Shown in pieces: positions 34,029 to 42,592 of a DNA stretch of 64,000 bases. Within the stretch, counting starts at the first letter, position 1, and each line of letters begins with the position of its first letter. The notes below the pieces were generated by a model. That model did no database searches, had not been told where the DNA came from, and saw only the letters and a list, made by a program, of their open reading frames with translations. Source of the stretch: Streptomyces sp. NBC_00078. GTDB lineage: Bacteria > Actinomycetota > Actinomycetes > Streptomycetales > Streptomycetaceae. The stretch is from assembly GCF_026343335.1 (NCBI RefSeq), contig NZ_JAPELX010000001.1:1116001-1180000 (forward strand), written 5' to 3'. The translations under genes were made by a program, and so were the position numbers.

Positions 34029-35255
34029 CTACCGGATCGGCATCCCCGACAACGTGCGCGCGATCACCAGCCGCTGAATCTCACTCGTACCTTCGAAGAT
34101 CGTGTAGATCGCGGCGTCACGGTGCATCCGCTCCACCGGGTACTCCCGCGTGTAGCCGTTGCCGCCGAGGATCTGGAGGGCCTGGGCCGTGACCTTCTTC
34201 GCCGTCTCACTGGCGAACAGCTTCGACATGGAGCCCTCGGCGGCCGTGAACTGCTTGCCGTTGACCGCCATCCAGGACGCCCGCCAGACCAGCAGACGAG
34301 CCGCGTCGATGGACGTCCGCATGTCCGCGAGCTGGAAGGCGACGCCCTGGTTGTCGATGATCGGACGTCCGAACTGCTCACGGGTCATGGCGTAGTCGAG
34401 GGCCACCTCGTACGCGGCCCGAGCGGTGCCGACCGCCATGGCACCCACCGCGGGGCGGCTCGCCTCGAACGTCGCCATGGCCGCGTTCTTCACGCGCTCA
34501 CCGCCCGCCCTGGCCCGCTCGCGGGCCCGCGCCAGACGCTCGTCCAGCTTCTCCTTGCCGCCGAGGAGGCAGGAACCGGGGACGCGCGCGTCCTCCAGGA
34601 CGACCTCGGCGGTGTGCGAGGCGCGGATGCCGTGCTTCTTGAACTTCTGCCCCTGGGACAGGCCCGGCGTGTTCGGCGGGACGATGAAGGACGCGTGGCC
34701 CTTGGAGCCCAGCTCCGGGTCGACGACCGCGACGACGACGTGGACGTTGGCGATGCCGCCGTTGGTCGCCCAGGTCTTCGTGCCGTTGAGCACCCACTCG
34801 TCCTTGGCTTCGTCGTACACGGCGCGCGTGCGCATGGAGGCCACGTCGGAGCCGGCGTCGGGCTCGGAGGAGCAGAAGGCCGCGACCTTGACGTCGTCCG
34901 CGTCGCCGTACATCTGCGGGATCCAGGTGCCGATCTGCTCCTCGGTTCCGTTGGCGAGAACGCCCACGGCGGCGAGGCCGGTGCCCACGATCGACAGGGC
35001 GATGCCCGCGTCGCCCCAGAACAGCTCCTCCATCGCCGTCGGGATGCCCAGACCGGTGGGGTCGAAGTACTGCTGGGCGTAGAAGTCGAGGGAGTAGATG
35101 CCTACCTTCGCGGCTTCCTGGATGACCGGCCAGGGAGTCTCCTCACGCTCGTCCCATTCGGCGGCCGCGGGGCGGATGACGTCGGCGGCGAACCCGTGCA
35201 GCCAGTCCCGGACCTCCCTCTGTTCGTCGTTGAGCTCCATGGTGAACTCGGCCAT
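34029..35255 (-). CDS. Acyl-CoA dehydrogenase
   Basis: A 408-residue acyl-CoA dehydrogenase. Motifs: [60 protein letters not shown], and [40 protein letters not shown] and [20 protein letters not shown] at the end, with the catalytic-base region in the latter. ATG 35255 has GGAGGGG two bases away, so the start is well supported; the frame is open to 35315. It is divergent from a TetR gene, with two palindromes between, and likely serves fatty-acid oxidation under that regulator. Confidence 0.94.
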   Translation of the reverse strand: MAEFTMELNDEQREVRDWLHGFAADVIRPAAAEWDEREETPWPVIQEAAKVGIYSLDFYAQQYFDPTGLGIPTAMEELFWGDAGIALSIVGTGLAAVGVLANGTEEQIGTWIPQMYGDADDVKVAAFCSSEPDAGSDVASMRTRAVYDEAKDEWVLNGTKTWATNGGIANVHVVVAVVDPELGSKGHASFIVPPNTPGLSQGQKFKKHGIRASHTAEVVLEDARVPGSCLLGGKEKLDERLARARERARAGGERVKNAAMATFEASRPAVGAMAVGTARAAYEVALDYAMTREQFGRPIIDNQGVAFQLADMRTSIDAARLLVWRASWMAVNGKQFTAAEGSMSKLFASETAKKVTAQALQILGGNGYTREYPVERMHRDAAIYTIFEGTSEIQRLVIARTLSGMPIR

Positions 35256-35283
35256 GTCCCCTCCAGCGGCGGTGCCTTTTATT

Positions 35284-35321
35284 GTTACTAGCGGTAACTT
35301 GAGTCTGTTACCCACGGGTAG
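35284..35321. promoter_or_regulatory. Two palindromes between acyl-CoA dehydrogenase and tetR
   Basis: GTTAC-TAGCG-GTAAC at 35284-35298 is a perfect 5-bp inverted repeat, and TACCC-AC-GGGTA at 35309-35320 is a second one, preceded by GT. Their centres are about 23 bases apart, 30-60 bases before the dehydrogenase start. Likely TetR operators controlling both genes. Confidence 0.6.
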
Positions 35322-35427
35322 GAAAAGTCAACTCCCCATGCCGGGTCGGCAGCCCGTTCGATGCAGAAGGCATGTTCAGTGTTATTTTGCGCAGGCGTCA
35401 CCGAATTGGCACGGGCGGGGAGAGCTC

Positions 35428-36072
35428 ATGGACACCACACAGCGGACCGAGCAGCAGCGGTCCGCCGACCGACGTCGGCGCGAACTCCTGGAGGCGGCCG
35501 ACAGGGTGGTCCTGCGCGACGGCCCCCAGGCCTCGATGAACGCCATCGCGGCTGAGGCAGGGATCACAAAGCCCATCCTGTACCGGCACTTCGGCGACAA
35601 GAGCGGACTGTACGCCGCGTTGGCCAAGCGGCATACCGACGCCCTGCTGAACTCGCTCCGGGCGGCCCTCGACGCCCCCGCGGACCGGCGGGAAAGGGTG
35701 GAGGCCACGCTCGACACCTACCTCACGGCGATCGAAGCACGCCCGCAGGTGTACCGCTTCCTGATGCATCCCGCGGAGGGCAACCCGACGGGCGACCAGG
35801 GCTTCGACGCCGGCAAGCACGCGATTCCGCTGCTGAGGCGCATGGGCGAGGAGTTGGCACAGGTCATCGAGGACCGGCTGGACCTGGGGCCGGAGGGCCA
35901 GCGGCTGGCCCGGGTGTGGGGACACGGGATCGTCGGCATGATGCACGCGGCGGGCGACTGGTGGCTGGGGGAACGTCCGTGTTCCCGGGCCGAGTTGGTG
36001 CGGAGTCTGGCCGATCTCCTGTGGGGACGGCTGGCCGCGGCGGGCGACAAGGTCGGTGGTCCGGGGTTCTGA
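35428..36072 (+). CDS. TetR-family regulator
   Basis: A 214-residue protein. The HTH is at about residues 12-60 (RRELLEAADRVVLRDGPQAS, NAIAAEAGITKPILYRHFGD). The ligand domain includes YRFLMHPAEGNPTGDQGF and HGIVGMMHAAGDWWLGERPC, the latter resembling regulators of fatty-acid genes. Start ATG 35428 follows GGGGAGAGCTC. Being divergent from an acyl-CoA dehydrogenase gene, it probably represses that gene and itself, with an acyl-CoA as ligand; this is inferred. Confidence 0.9.
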   Translation: MDTTQRTEQQRSADRRRRELLEAADRVVLRDGPQASMNAIAAEAGITKPILYRHFGDKSGLYAALAKRHTDALLNSLRAALDAPADRRERVEATLDTYLTAIEARPQVYRFLMHPAEGNPTGDQGFDAGKHAIPLLRRMGEELAQVIEDRLDLGPEGQRLARVWGHGIVGMMHAAGDWWLGERPCSRAELVRSLADLLWGRLAAAGDKVGGPGF

Positions 36073-36117
36073 CGGCTGCGTTCCGGCTGGGGGCCGGTGG
36101 GGTCGACGTCGTCCGCT

Positions 36118-36657
36118 TCACCGGCGCCAGGAAGCTCGCCTCACCTGTCGCATCAGGCGCCGGTGCCGCCGGCCCGTCAGGCGGTCGGCATAGACCTTGC
36201 CCTCCAGGTGATCGCACTCGTGCTGCAAGCATCTGGCAAAGAATCCCGTGCCGTGGACCGTCACCGGCTTCCCGGTGGCGGTGAAGCCCTCCACCACCGC
36301 GTGGTCGTGGCGCTCCGTCCCCGCCTCCAGGCCCGGCAGGGACAGGCAGCCCTCCGGGCCCCTGATCACCACTCCGTCGGCCTCGACCAGCCGCGGATTC
36401 ACCACATGTCCCAGATGGCGGACCTCGTCGTCGTCCGGGCAGTCGTAGACGAACACCCGCAAGGATTCACCGACCTGGTTGGCCGCCAGACCGACGCCCT
36501 GCGCCGCGTACATCGTGGCGAACAGGTCCTCGACCAGTGCGGCCAGTTCGGGGCCGAAGTCGGTGACCTCCTCGCACGGGGCGTGCAGGAGCGGGTCCGC
36601 GAGCAGGGTGAGGGGCCGGACACGCCCGCGGGTGCCCGGAATGGAGCCGTTTCGCAT
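36118..36657 (-). CDS. def: Peptide deformylase
   Basis: A 179-residue metalloenzyme that removes the formyl group from nascent proteins. The three signature motifs are present: GVGLAANQVGESL, EGCLSLPGLEAG and QHECDHLEGKVYADRL, which supply Cys, two His and the catalytic Glu. Start ATG 36657 is the most likely; the frame is open to 36720. Streptomyces usually have several deformylases, so this is probably one of a set. It is divergent from murT. Confidence 0.94.
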   Translation of the reverse strand: MRNGSIPGTRGRVRPLTLLADPLLHAPCEEVTDFGPELAALVEDLFATMYAAQGVGLAANQVGESLRVFVYDCPDDDEVRHLGHVVNPRLVEADGVVIRGPEGCLSLPGLEAGTERHDHAVVEGFTATGKPVTVHGTGFFARCLQHECDHLEGKVYADRLTGRRHRRLMRQVRRASWRR

Positions 36658-36771
36658 GGCCGCAAGGGTACGGCGGTTCGGGACGGTGAACGGATCTCGA
36701 TAGGCTGAGGTCCACACCACGTTGCCGTAAGGCTCCAGGCACGGCGCGTACGCAAGGAGGATCGAGAACTG

Positions 36772-38010
36772 ATGGCAGGCAACTCGGACCCGCTCACGCC
36801 GCGGGCCAAGCTGGCCGTGACCGCCGGCAAGGCGGTCGCGGCGGCGTCACGCGCCGCCGGGCGCGGCAGCGGTTCGGTGATCGGCGGCCGGGTGGCGCTC
36901 AAGCTCGACCCCGACCTCCTCGCGCGGCTCGCCCAGAACCTGGACGTCACGCTGGTCTCGGCGACCAACGGCAAGACCACGACGACGCGGCTGATCGCCG
37001 AGGCGCTGCGCGCCGCCGGCCCGGTCGTCTCCAACGCGCTCGGCGCCAACATGCCCGCCGGCATCACCTCGGCGCTCGCCGGCAGCTCGGACGCCCGGTT
37101 CGGCGTGATCGAGGTCGACGAGAAGTACCTGGCCGGCGTCGCCCGGGACACCGACCCGAAGTGCATCGCGCTGCTGAACCTCTCCCGCGACCAGCTCGAC
37201 CGCGCCGCCGAGACCCGGATGCTCGCGGAGGCCTGGCGCGAGGGGCTCGCGGGATCGAAGGCCGTCATCGTCGCCAACGCCGACGACCCGCTGGTGGTGT
37301 GGGCCGCGTCCTCCTCCCCCAATGTGATCTGGGTCGCCGCCGGGCAGATGTGGAAGGACGACGCCTGGTCCTGCCCGTCCTGCGGTGGCGTGATGCAGCG
37401 GCCCGGCGACGACTGGTTCTGCGGGGAGTGCGGCTTCCGACGGCCCACGCCGAGCTGGGCACTGCGCGGCGACCACGTCCTCGACCCCCACGGGTCCGCC
37501 TGGCCCATCCATCTCCAGCTGCCCGGCCGCGCCAACAAGGCGAACGCCGCCAGCTCCGCCGCCGTCGCCGCCGTCTTCGGCGTACCGCCGCAGGTCGCCC
37601 TGGAACGCATGTACCAGGTGCAGGCCGTCGCCGGACGCTACGACGTGGTGCAGTTCCAGCAGCGCGACCTCCGGCTCCTGCTCGCCAAGAACCCGGCGGG
37701 CTGGCTCGAAACGTTCAGCCTGATCGATCCTCCGCCCACCCCGGTGATCCTTTCGGTGAACGCGCGCGGCGCGGACGGCACCGACACCTCCTGGCTGTGG
37801 GACGTCGACTACACGCGCCTGGCCGGCCACCCGATCTGCGTGATCGGTGACCGGAAGCTGGACCTCGCGGTGCGTCTGGAGGTCGCGAACCAGCACTTCC
37901 AGGTCTGCGACGACCTCGACCAGGCGGTGCAGATGTGCCCGCCGGGCCGGATCGAGGTCATCGCCAACTACACCGCGTTCCAGGACCTGCGCCGCCGCGT
38001 CGGCAACTGA
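36772..38010 (+). CDS. murT: Lipid II isoglutaminyl synthase, Mur-ligase subunit
   Basis: A 412-residue Mur-ligase-family protein. With GatD it converts the D-iso-Glu of lipid II to D-iso-Gln, using ATP. The P-loop is SATNGKTTTTRLIAEALRAA (near 62-82); the middle domain carries a zinc-ribbon insert with CPSCGG and CGECG (about residues 200-222), the feature that sets MurT apart from true Mur ligases; the C-terminal MurT domain ends with NYTAFQDLRRRVG. The next gene, gatD, starts 17 bases downstream after GGAGG. The complex acts at the inner face of the membrane. Confidence 0.95.
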   Translation: MAGNSDPLTPRAKLAVTAGKAVAAASRAAGRGSGSVIGGRVALKLDPDLLARLAQNLDVTLVSATNGKTTTTRLIAEALRAAGPVVSNALGANMPAGITSALAGSSDARFGVIEVDEKYLAGVARDTDPKCIALLNLSRDQLDRAAETRMLAEAWREGLAGSKAVIVANADDPLVVWAASSSPNVIWVAAGQMWKDDAWSCPSCGGVMQRPGDDWFCGECGFRRPTPSWALRGDHVLDPHGSAWPIHLQLPGRANKANAASSAAVAAVFGVPPQVALERMYQVQAVAGRYDVVQFQQRDLRLLLAKNPAGWLETFSLIDPPPTPVILSVNARGADGTDTSWLWDVDYTRLAGHPICVIGDRKLDLAVRLEVANQHFQVCDDLDQAVQMCPPGRIEVIANYTAFQDLRRRVGN

Positions 38011-38027
38011 CCACTCGGAGGACACAA

Positions 38028-38756
38028 GTGAGCGACAACAGCCTGCGGGTCGTCTGGATCTACCCCGACCTGCTCAGCACGTACGGCGACCAGGGCAACG
38101 TCCTGGTCGTGGAGCGCCGGGCCCGGCAGCGCGGCCTGGACGTGGCCCGCCTGGACGTGCGCAGCGACCAGCCGATCCCCACCTCCGGTGACATCTACCT
38201 CATCGGTGGCGGCGAGGACCGTCCGCAGCGGCTCGCGGCCGAGCGGCTGCGCCGGGACGGCGGTCTGCACCGGGCCGCCGAGAACGGCGCGATCCTCTTC
38301 TCGGTGTGCGCCGGCTACCAGATCCTCGGCCACGAGTTCATCAACGACCTCGGCCAGCGCGAGCCCGGCCTCGGTCTGCTGGACGTGGTCTCGGTGCGCG
38401 GCGAGGGCGAGCGGTGCGTCGGTGACGTGCTCGCCGACATCAACCCGCAGCTCGGCCTGCCCCCGCTGACCGGCTTCGAGAACCACCAGGGCGTCACCCA
38501 CCTCGGTCCGACGGCCCGCCCCTTCGCCAATGTCCGCCTCGGCAACGGCAACGGCACGGGCGACGGCACGGAGGGCGCGTACAACGACACGGTCTTCGGT
38601 ACGTACATGCACGGTCCGGTGCTGGCCCGCAACCCGCTGATCGCGGACCTGCTGCTGAAGCTGGCGCTCGATGTGAACGCGCTGCCCCCGACCGACGACC
38701 GCTGGTACGAGGCGCTGCGCAACGAGCGCATCGCGGCTGCTCAGCAGCCTGCCTGA
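38028..38756 (+). CDS. gatD: Lipid II isoglutaminyl synthase, glutaminase subunit
   Basis: A 242-residue class I glutamine amidotransferase-like protein. The nucleophile is Cys94 in FSVCAGYQILG and the His is in TYMHGPVLARNP, near residue 190; FENHQGVTHLG is also typical of GatD. It supplies ammonia to MurT. The start is GTG 38028 with GGAGG six bases upstream; the frame is open further upstream inside murT only as a shadow. It is co-transcribed with murT. Confidence 0.95.
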   Translation: MSDNSLRVVWIYPDLLSTYGDQGNVLVVERRARQRGLDVARLDVRSDQPIPTSGDIYLIGGGEDRPQRLAAERLRRDGGLHRAAENGAILFSVCAGYQILGHEFINDLGQREPGLGLLDVVSVRGEGERCVGDVLADINPQLGLPPLTGFENHQGVTHLGPTARPFANVRLGNGNGTGDGTEGAYNDTVFGTYMHGPVLARNPLIADLLLKLALDVNALPPTDDRWYEALRNERIAAAQQPA

Positions 38757-38944
38757 GGCCGGGCCCGCGGTGTGCGGGATCCAGCCCGTCTGACGGCGCG
38801 TCCGCACAGGTGAGCGGGGTCGTCCAGCAGGCGGACGCACGGTAGGGCCCCGCCCCCTCCTGCCGCTAGGGTGGCGGGGTTCGAGCCGGACAGCGCGGTC
38901 CGGTCCCGTGCCACGTTCAATAGCTGAGAAGGTTTTTTCGGGCT

Positions 38945-39970
38945 ATGCGCATTGGTGTCCTCACGTCCGGCGGCGACTGTCCCGGCCTGAACGCCGTCAT
39001 CCGGTCCGTCGTGCACCGTGCCGTGGCCGACCACGGCGACGAGGTCATCGGCTTCCGGGACGGCTGGAAGGGCCTCCTGGAGTGCGACTACCTCAAGCTC
39101 GACCTCGACGCGGTGGGCGGCATCCTGGCCCGCGGCGGCACCATCCTCGGCTCGTCCCGGGTCCAGCCCTCCCATCTGCGGGACGGTGTGGAGCGGGCCA
39201 GGGGACATGTCGAGGAGCTCGGTCTCGACGCGATCATCCCCATCGGTGGTGAGGGCACGCTGAAGGCGGCCCGGCTGATGTACGACGCCGGCCTGCCGAT
39301 CGTCGGTGTCCCCAAGACCATCGACAACGACATCGCCGTCACGGACGTCACGTTCGGCTTCGACACGGCCGTCGGCGTCGCGACCGAGGCCCTGGACCGG
39401 CTGAAGACCACCGCCGAGTCGCACCAGCGCGTCATGGTCGTGGAGGTCATGGGCCGGCACACCGGCTGGATCGCGTTGCACTCCGGCATGGCGGCCGGCG
39501 CCCACGCCATCGTCGTACCGGAACGGCCCTTCGACATCGAGGAGTTGGCCCGGAAGGTCGGCGAGCGGTTCGAGGCGGGCAAGCGGTTCGCCATCGTCGT
39601 CGCGGCCGAGGGGGCCAAGCCGAAGGCCGGGTCCATGGCGTTCGACGAGGGTGGCAGGGACATCTACGGCCACGAGCGCTTCGCCGGGATCGCCAACCAG
39701 CTCTCCATCGAGCTGGAGGAGCGGCTGGGGAAGGAAGCGCGGCCGGTCATCCTGGGGCATGTGCAGCGGGGCGGTACGCCGACCGCGTACGACCGGGTGC
39801 TCGCCACCCGTTTCGGCTGGCACGCCGTGGAGGCCGTGCACCGGGGCGAGTTCGGCAAGATGACCGCACTGCGCGGCACGGACATCGAGATGGTGTCGCT
39901 GGCGGAGGCGGTCGAGACGCTGAAGACGGTGCCGGTGGAGCGTTACGACGAGGCGGAGTGCGTCCTCTAG
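38945..39970 (+). CDS. pfkA: 6-phosphofructokinase
   Basis: A 341-residue PfkA-type kinase of glycolysis, making fructose 1,6-bisphosphate. Motifs: LTSGGDCPGLNAVIRSVVHR at the N-terminus, IPIGGEGTLKAARLM and VPKTIDNDIAVTDVTFGFDT, and VMGRHTGWIAL. In GGEGT the second glycine is at the position that favours ATP, while the Lys in PKTIDND is the residue usually seen in pyrophosphate enzymes; this mixed pair is known in actinobacterial ATP-dependent enzymes. Start ATG 38945 follows GAGAAGG. A terminator follows at 40061. Confidence 0.95.
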   Translation: MRIGVLTSGGDCPGLNAVIRSVVHRAVADHGDEVIGFRDGWKGLLECDYLKLDLDAVGGILARGGTILGSSRVQPSHLRDGVERARGHVEELGLDAIIPIGGEGTLKAARLMYDAGLPIVGVPKTIDNDIAVTDVTFGFDTAVGVATEALDRLKTTAESHQRVMVVEVMGRHTGWIALHSGMAAGAHAIVVPERPFDIEELARKVGERFEAGKRFAIVVAAEGAKPKAGSMAFDEGGRDIYGHERFAGIANQLSIELEERLGKEARPVILGHVQRGGTPTAYDRVLATRFGWHAVEAVHRGEFGKMTALRGTDIEMVSLAEAVETLKTVPVERYDEAECVL

Positions 39971-40060
39971 CACGCCACCAGGTGCGTCACCAAGTGCCTC
40001 GCTTCGTACGTCGCCCAGTGCGTCCTCGTACGTCATTGGTCTTGAACGGAATGTAAGAGT

Positions 40061-40092
40061 CCGCCCCCGGTCGCAGCAGCGGCCGGGGGCGG
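40061..40092 (+). terminator. Terminator after pfkA
   Basis: CCGCCCCCGG (40061-40070) pairs with CCGGGGGCGG (40083-40092) around a 12-base loop, followed by TTCTA. It lies about 90 bases past the pfkA stop and 57 before the ctaG start. Confidence 0.75.
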
Positions 40093-40148
40093 TTCTAGTC
40101 TGGGTCCGGACAGACAGCGCACAACCCCCACGAATCAGGAGCCGTTGG

Positions 40149-41099
40149 ATGGATCACAGCGGGCACGGCATGACCATGGATCTGCCGCCGTTCACGCTGG
40201 GGCGGGGTCTTCAGTGGTCGGCGGACCCGTTCTTCCTCGTGGCCTGCCTCGTGGGACTCGCGCTGTACGCGTACGGCGTCGTACGGCTGCGGCGGCGCGG
40301 TGACAAGTGGTCGCCGGCGCGGACCGTCTCGTTCGTCCTCGGTCTGCTGACCGTCGGGCTCGTGATGTGCACGAAGCTCAACGACTACGGCATGGTCATG
40401 TTCAGCGTGCACATGGTGCAGCACATGATCATCAGCATGCTGTCGCCGATCCTGATCCTGCTCGGCGCGCCGGTCACCCTCGCACTGCGCGCGCTGCCGA
40501 CCGCAGGGAAGGGCCGCAGGGGTCCGCGTGAGCTGCTGCTGATGCTGCTGCACAGCCGGTACATGCGGATCATCACGCACCCGGCCTTCACCATTCCGCT
40601 GTTCATCGCGAGCCTGTACGCGCTGTACTTCACCCCGATCTTCGACTTCCTGATGGGCTCCAAGACGGGGCACGTCGCGATGATGGTGCACTTCCTGGCC
40701 GTGGGTGTGGTCTTCTTCTGGCCGATCATCGGCGTGGATCCCGGGCCGCAGCGGCCGGGTTATCTGATGCGGATGCTGGAGCTGTTCGCGGGCATGCCGT
40801 TCCACGCGTTCTTCGGCATCGCGCTGATGATGGCGTCGACGCCGATGGTGGAAACGTTCAGGAACCCGCCCGCCTCGCTCGGCATCGACGCGCTCTCCGA
40901 CCAGACCGCGGCCGGCGGCATCGCCTGGGCGTTCAGCGAGGTGCCCTCCGTCCTGGTGCTGCTCGCGCTGCTGTTCCAGTGGTACGGCTCCGAACAGCGG
41001 CAGGCCAAGCGCCAGGACCGCGCCGCCGACCGGGACGGCGACAAGGAACTCGAGGCATACAACGCCTATTTGGCCTCATTGAACGCACGGGGCCGTTGA
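40149..41099 (+). CDS. CtaG-type cytochrome c oxidase assembly protein
   Basis: A 316-residue membrane protein with about seven helices. It belongs to the caa3-type CtaG family (DUF1404-like) required for copper insertion or assembly of terminal oxidases. The early TM with VHMVQHMIISMLSPILILLG and the following ones with HPAFTIPLFIASLYALYFTP and HFLAVGVVFFWPIIGVDPGP have the conserved His and the PG motif. An N-terminal DHSGHGMTMDL is a possible copper-binding His/Met stretch. Start ATG 40149 has AGGAGC six bases upstream. The oxidase genes are not in the window. Confidence 0.9.
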   Translation: MDHSGHGMTMDLPPFTLGRGLQWSADPFFLVACLVGLALYAYGVVRLRRRGDKWSPARTVSFVLGLLTVGLVMCTKLNDYGMVMFSVHMVQHMIISMLSPILILLGAPVTLALRALPTAGKGRRGPRELLLMLLHSRYMRIITHPAFTIPLFIASLYALYFTPIFDFLMGSKTGHVAMMVHFLAVGVVFFWPIIGVDPGPQRPGYLMRMLELFAGMPFHAFFGIALMMASTPMVETFRNPPASLGIDALSDQTAAGGIAWAFSEVPSVLVLLALLFQWYGSEQRQAKRQDRAADRDGDKELEAYNAYLASLNARGR

Positions 41100-41166
41100 A
41101 GGCTTCGCCATTCGGAAGCATTCAGTAGCATGAAGTGCATCGGGGGAACCGCCTGGGGGGGCGGTA

Positions 41167-42564
41167 ATGACACTTCGCGCATTTATGCAAGGAACCGGGA
41201 AATCGGCGATCCGTAAGATCGCCGTCCTGCTCTTCTTCGTTCTGACGCTCAGCGGCTGTGATCGAAGCGCGCCACCGCTCATGGTGAAGGCGGTGGCCGC
41301 GGGAGTTCCTTCGCTCGCGCCTTTCTTCGACGAGAGCGGCCGTCTTGGCCATGACGCCGTGGTCAGGTCGCAGGCCGTGCACGGGAGTCTGCAGCAAGGG
41401 GACACACCAGGCCTGTACGGGGGCACGAGGAAGCCGACCATCTGCGACGTCAAGCAGCTCAAGGCCTTCCTCACGGACCCCGGGAACAGGCGCAAGGCGC
41501 AAGCCTGGGCGACCGCACCGGGCATCACCACGGCCGGGATCCCGGGATATCTGGACCGGCTCACTCCTGTGCTCCTGCGTCACGACACTCTCGTACTGAA
41601 CCACGACTACAAAAAGGGAAAGGCCGTCCCCTACAACTCCTTGCTGCAGGCGGGAGTCGCCGTTCTCGTCGACGAACAGGGACTTCCGGCTGTGAAGTGC
41701 TCGTGCGGAAATCCACTCCGCCCCTTCACGGACGACACGAACAGGATTTCGGTCAAGTTCGAGGACGGCAACAAGAAATGGCGGGGATACCGGCCCTCAT
41801 CCGTGGTGGCCGTGCGGCCCGCGCCGCGGAGCATGGAGCGGCTCGCTCTGGTCGACGTCGACGATCCCGGCCGGGGCATCGACCGGCCGGCCGGCACGAC
41901 GGGCGCCCACGACAGGACCTTCGACACCCGCAAGCAGCGTGCGGTGCCCGACCTCGCCGGGACCCTGTTCGGAGAGGCGAGCCGACGGCTGGCCGACGAG
42001 GGGCTGGCGGTCGGGTACGACGGGAAGGAACGGCCGCCCGACGACGCACGGGTGACGGCATCGGACCCGCCGACGGGGACCGAGCTCGGGTTCGGGGAGT
42101 ACGTGATGCTGAGCGTGGCCGGCAGGACGCCGGGAGGCGCGTCCGGGGGGACGTCCGACCGGTCGACCACTCCCCCGGCGCCGCCTTCGGTCCCCGAGCC
42201 GCCGTCCACCGCACCACCGTCCTCGCCTTACTGGCCGTCCTCGCCGTCTTCCCTGTCTTCCCCGTCCGTCTCGTCGAGCAGCGGGGCGGGGCCGTCGTCC
42301 TCCCCGCCCACGTCGAGCGCACCGCCCAGCTCCAAGGCACCCCCGTCGAGTGAGCCGCCCGGTTCGCCGCCGACGACGGCCGGCTCATCCCCGGCCGGCG
42401 ATCCGGTCACCAGCAGCGCTCCGCCTCCCGGCGCCCCGGACACCACGAGCGCCCCGCCGCCCGAGACCGTCAGCGCTCCGGCCACCAGCGAGCCGCCGGC
42501 GAGCCGCGCCCCCGCCACGAGTGAGCCCGCGTCTTCGGGGCCCGCCTCGATCGCCATCACGTAG
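41167..42564 (+). CDS. Lipoprotein with DUF6777-like and PASTA domains and a Pro/Ser tail
   Basis: A 465-residue exported lipoprotein. The signal ends in the lipobox LTLSGC with Cys31. About residues 45-235 form a globular part of the type annotated DUF6777, with KPTICDVKQLKAFLTDPGNR and NHDYKKGKAVPYNSLLQAGV, and paired Cys (KCSCGNP). About residues 258-320 resemble a PASTA repeat: RAVPDLAGTLFGEASRRLAD to DPPTGTELGFGEYVMLSVAG. The rest (about 325-465) is low-complexity Pro/Ser/Thr/Ala. Start ATG 41167 follows GGGGGG. The kinase gene 28 bases downstream lacks PASTA, so the pair may jointly form a wall-sensing receptor. Confidence 0.85.
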   Translation: MTLRAFMQGTGKSAIRKIAVLLFFVLTLSGCDRSAPPLMVKAVAAGVPSLAPFFDESGRLGHDAVVRSQAVHGSLQQGDTPGLYGGTRKPTICDVKQLKAFLTDPGNRRKAQAWATAPGITTAGIPGYLDRLTPVLLRHDTLVLNHDYKKGKAVPYNSLLQAGVAVLVDEQGLPAVKCSCGNPLRPFTDDTNRISVKFEDGNKKWRGYRPSSVVAVRPAPRSMERLALVDVDDPGRGIDRPAGTTGAHDRTFDTRKQRAVPDLAGTLFGEASRRLADEGLAVGYDGKERPPDDARVTASDPPTGTELGFGEYVMLSVAGRTPGGASGGTSDRSTTPPAPPSVPEPPSTAPPSSPYWPSSPSSLSSPSVSSSSGAGPSSSPPTSSAPPSSKAPPSSEPPGSPPTTAGSSPAGDPVTSSAPPPGAPDTTSAPPPETVSAPATSEPPASRAPATSEPASSGPASIAIT

Positions 42565-42592
42565 CGCCCCCGAGGAACCCGGGAGTCACCGG

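Noticed and set aside
42180..42540. Low-complexity Pro/Ser region as a separate repeat element
   Set aside because: It is the in-frame spacer tail of the lipoprotein and shows no nucleotide-level unit repeat.
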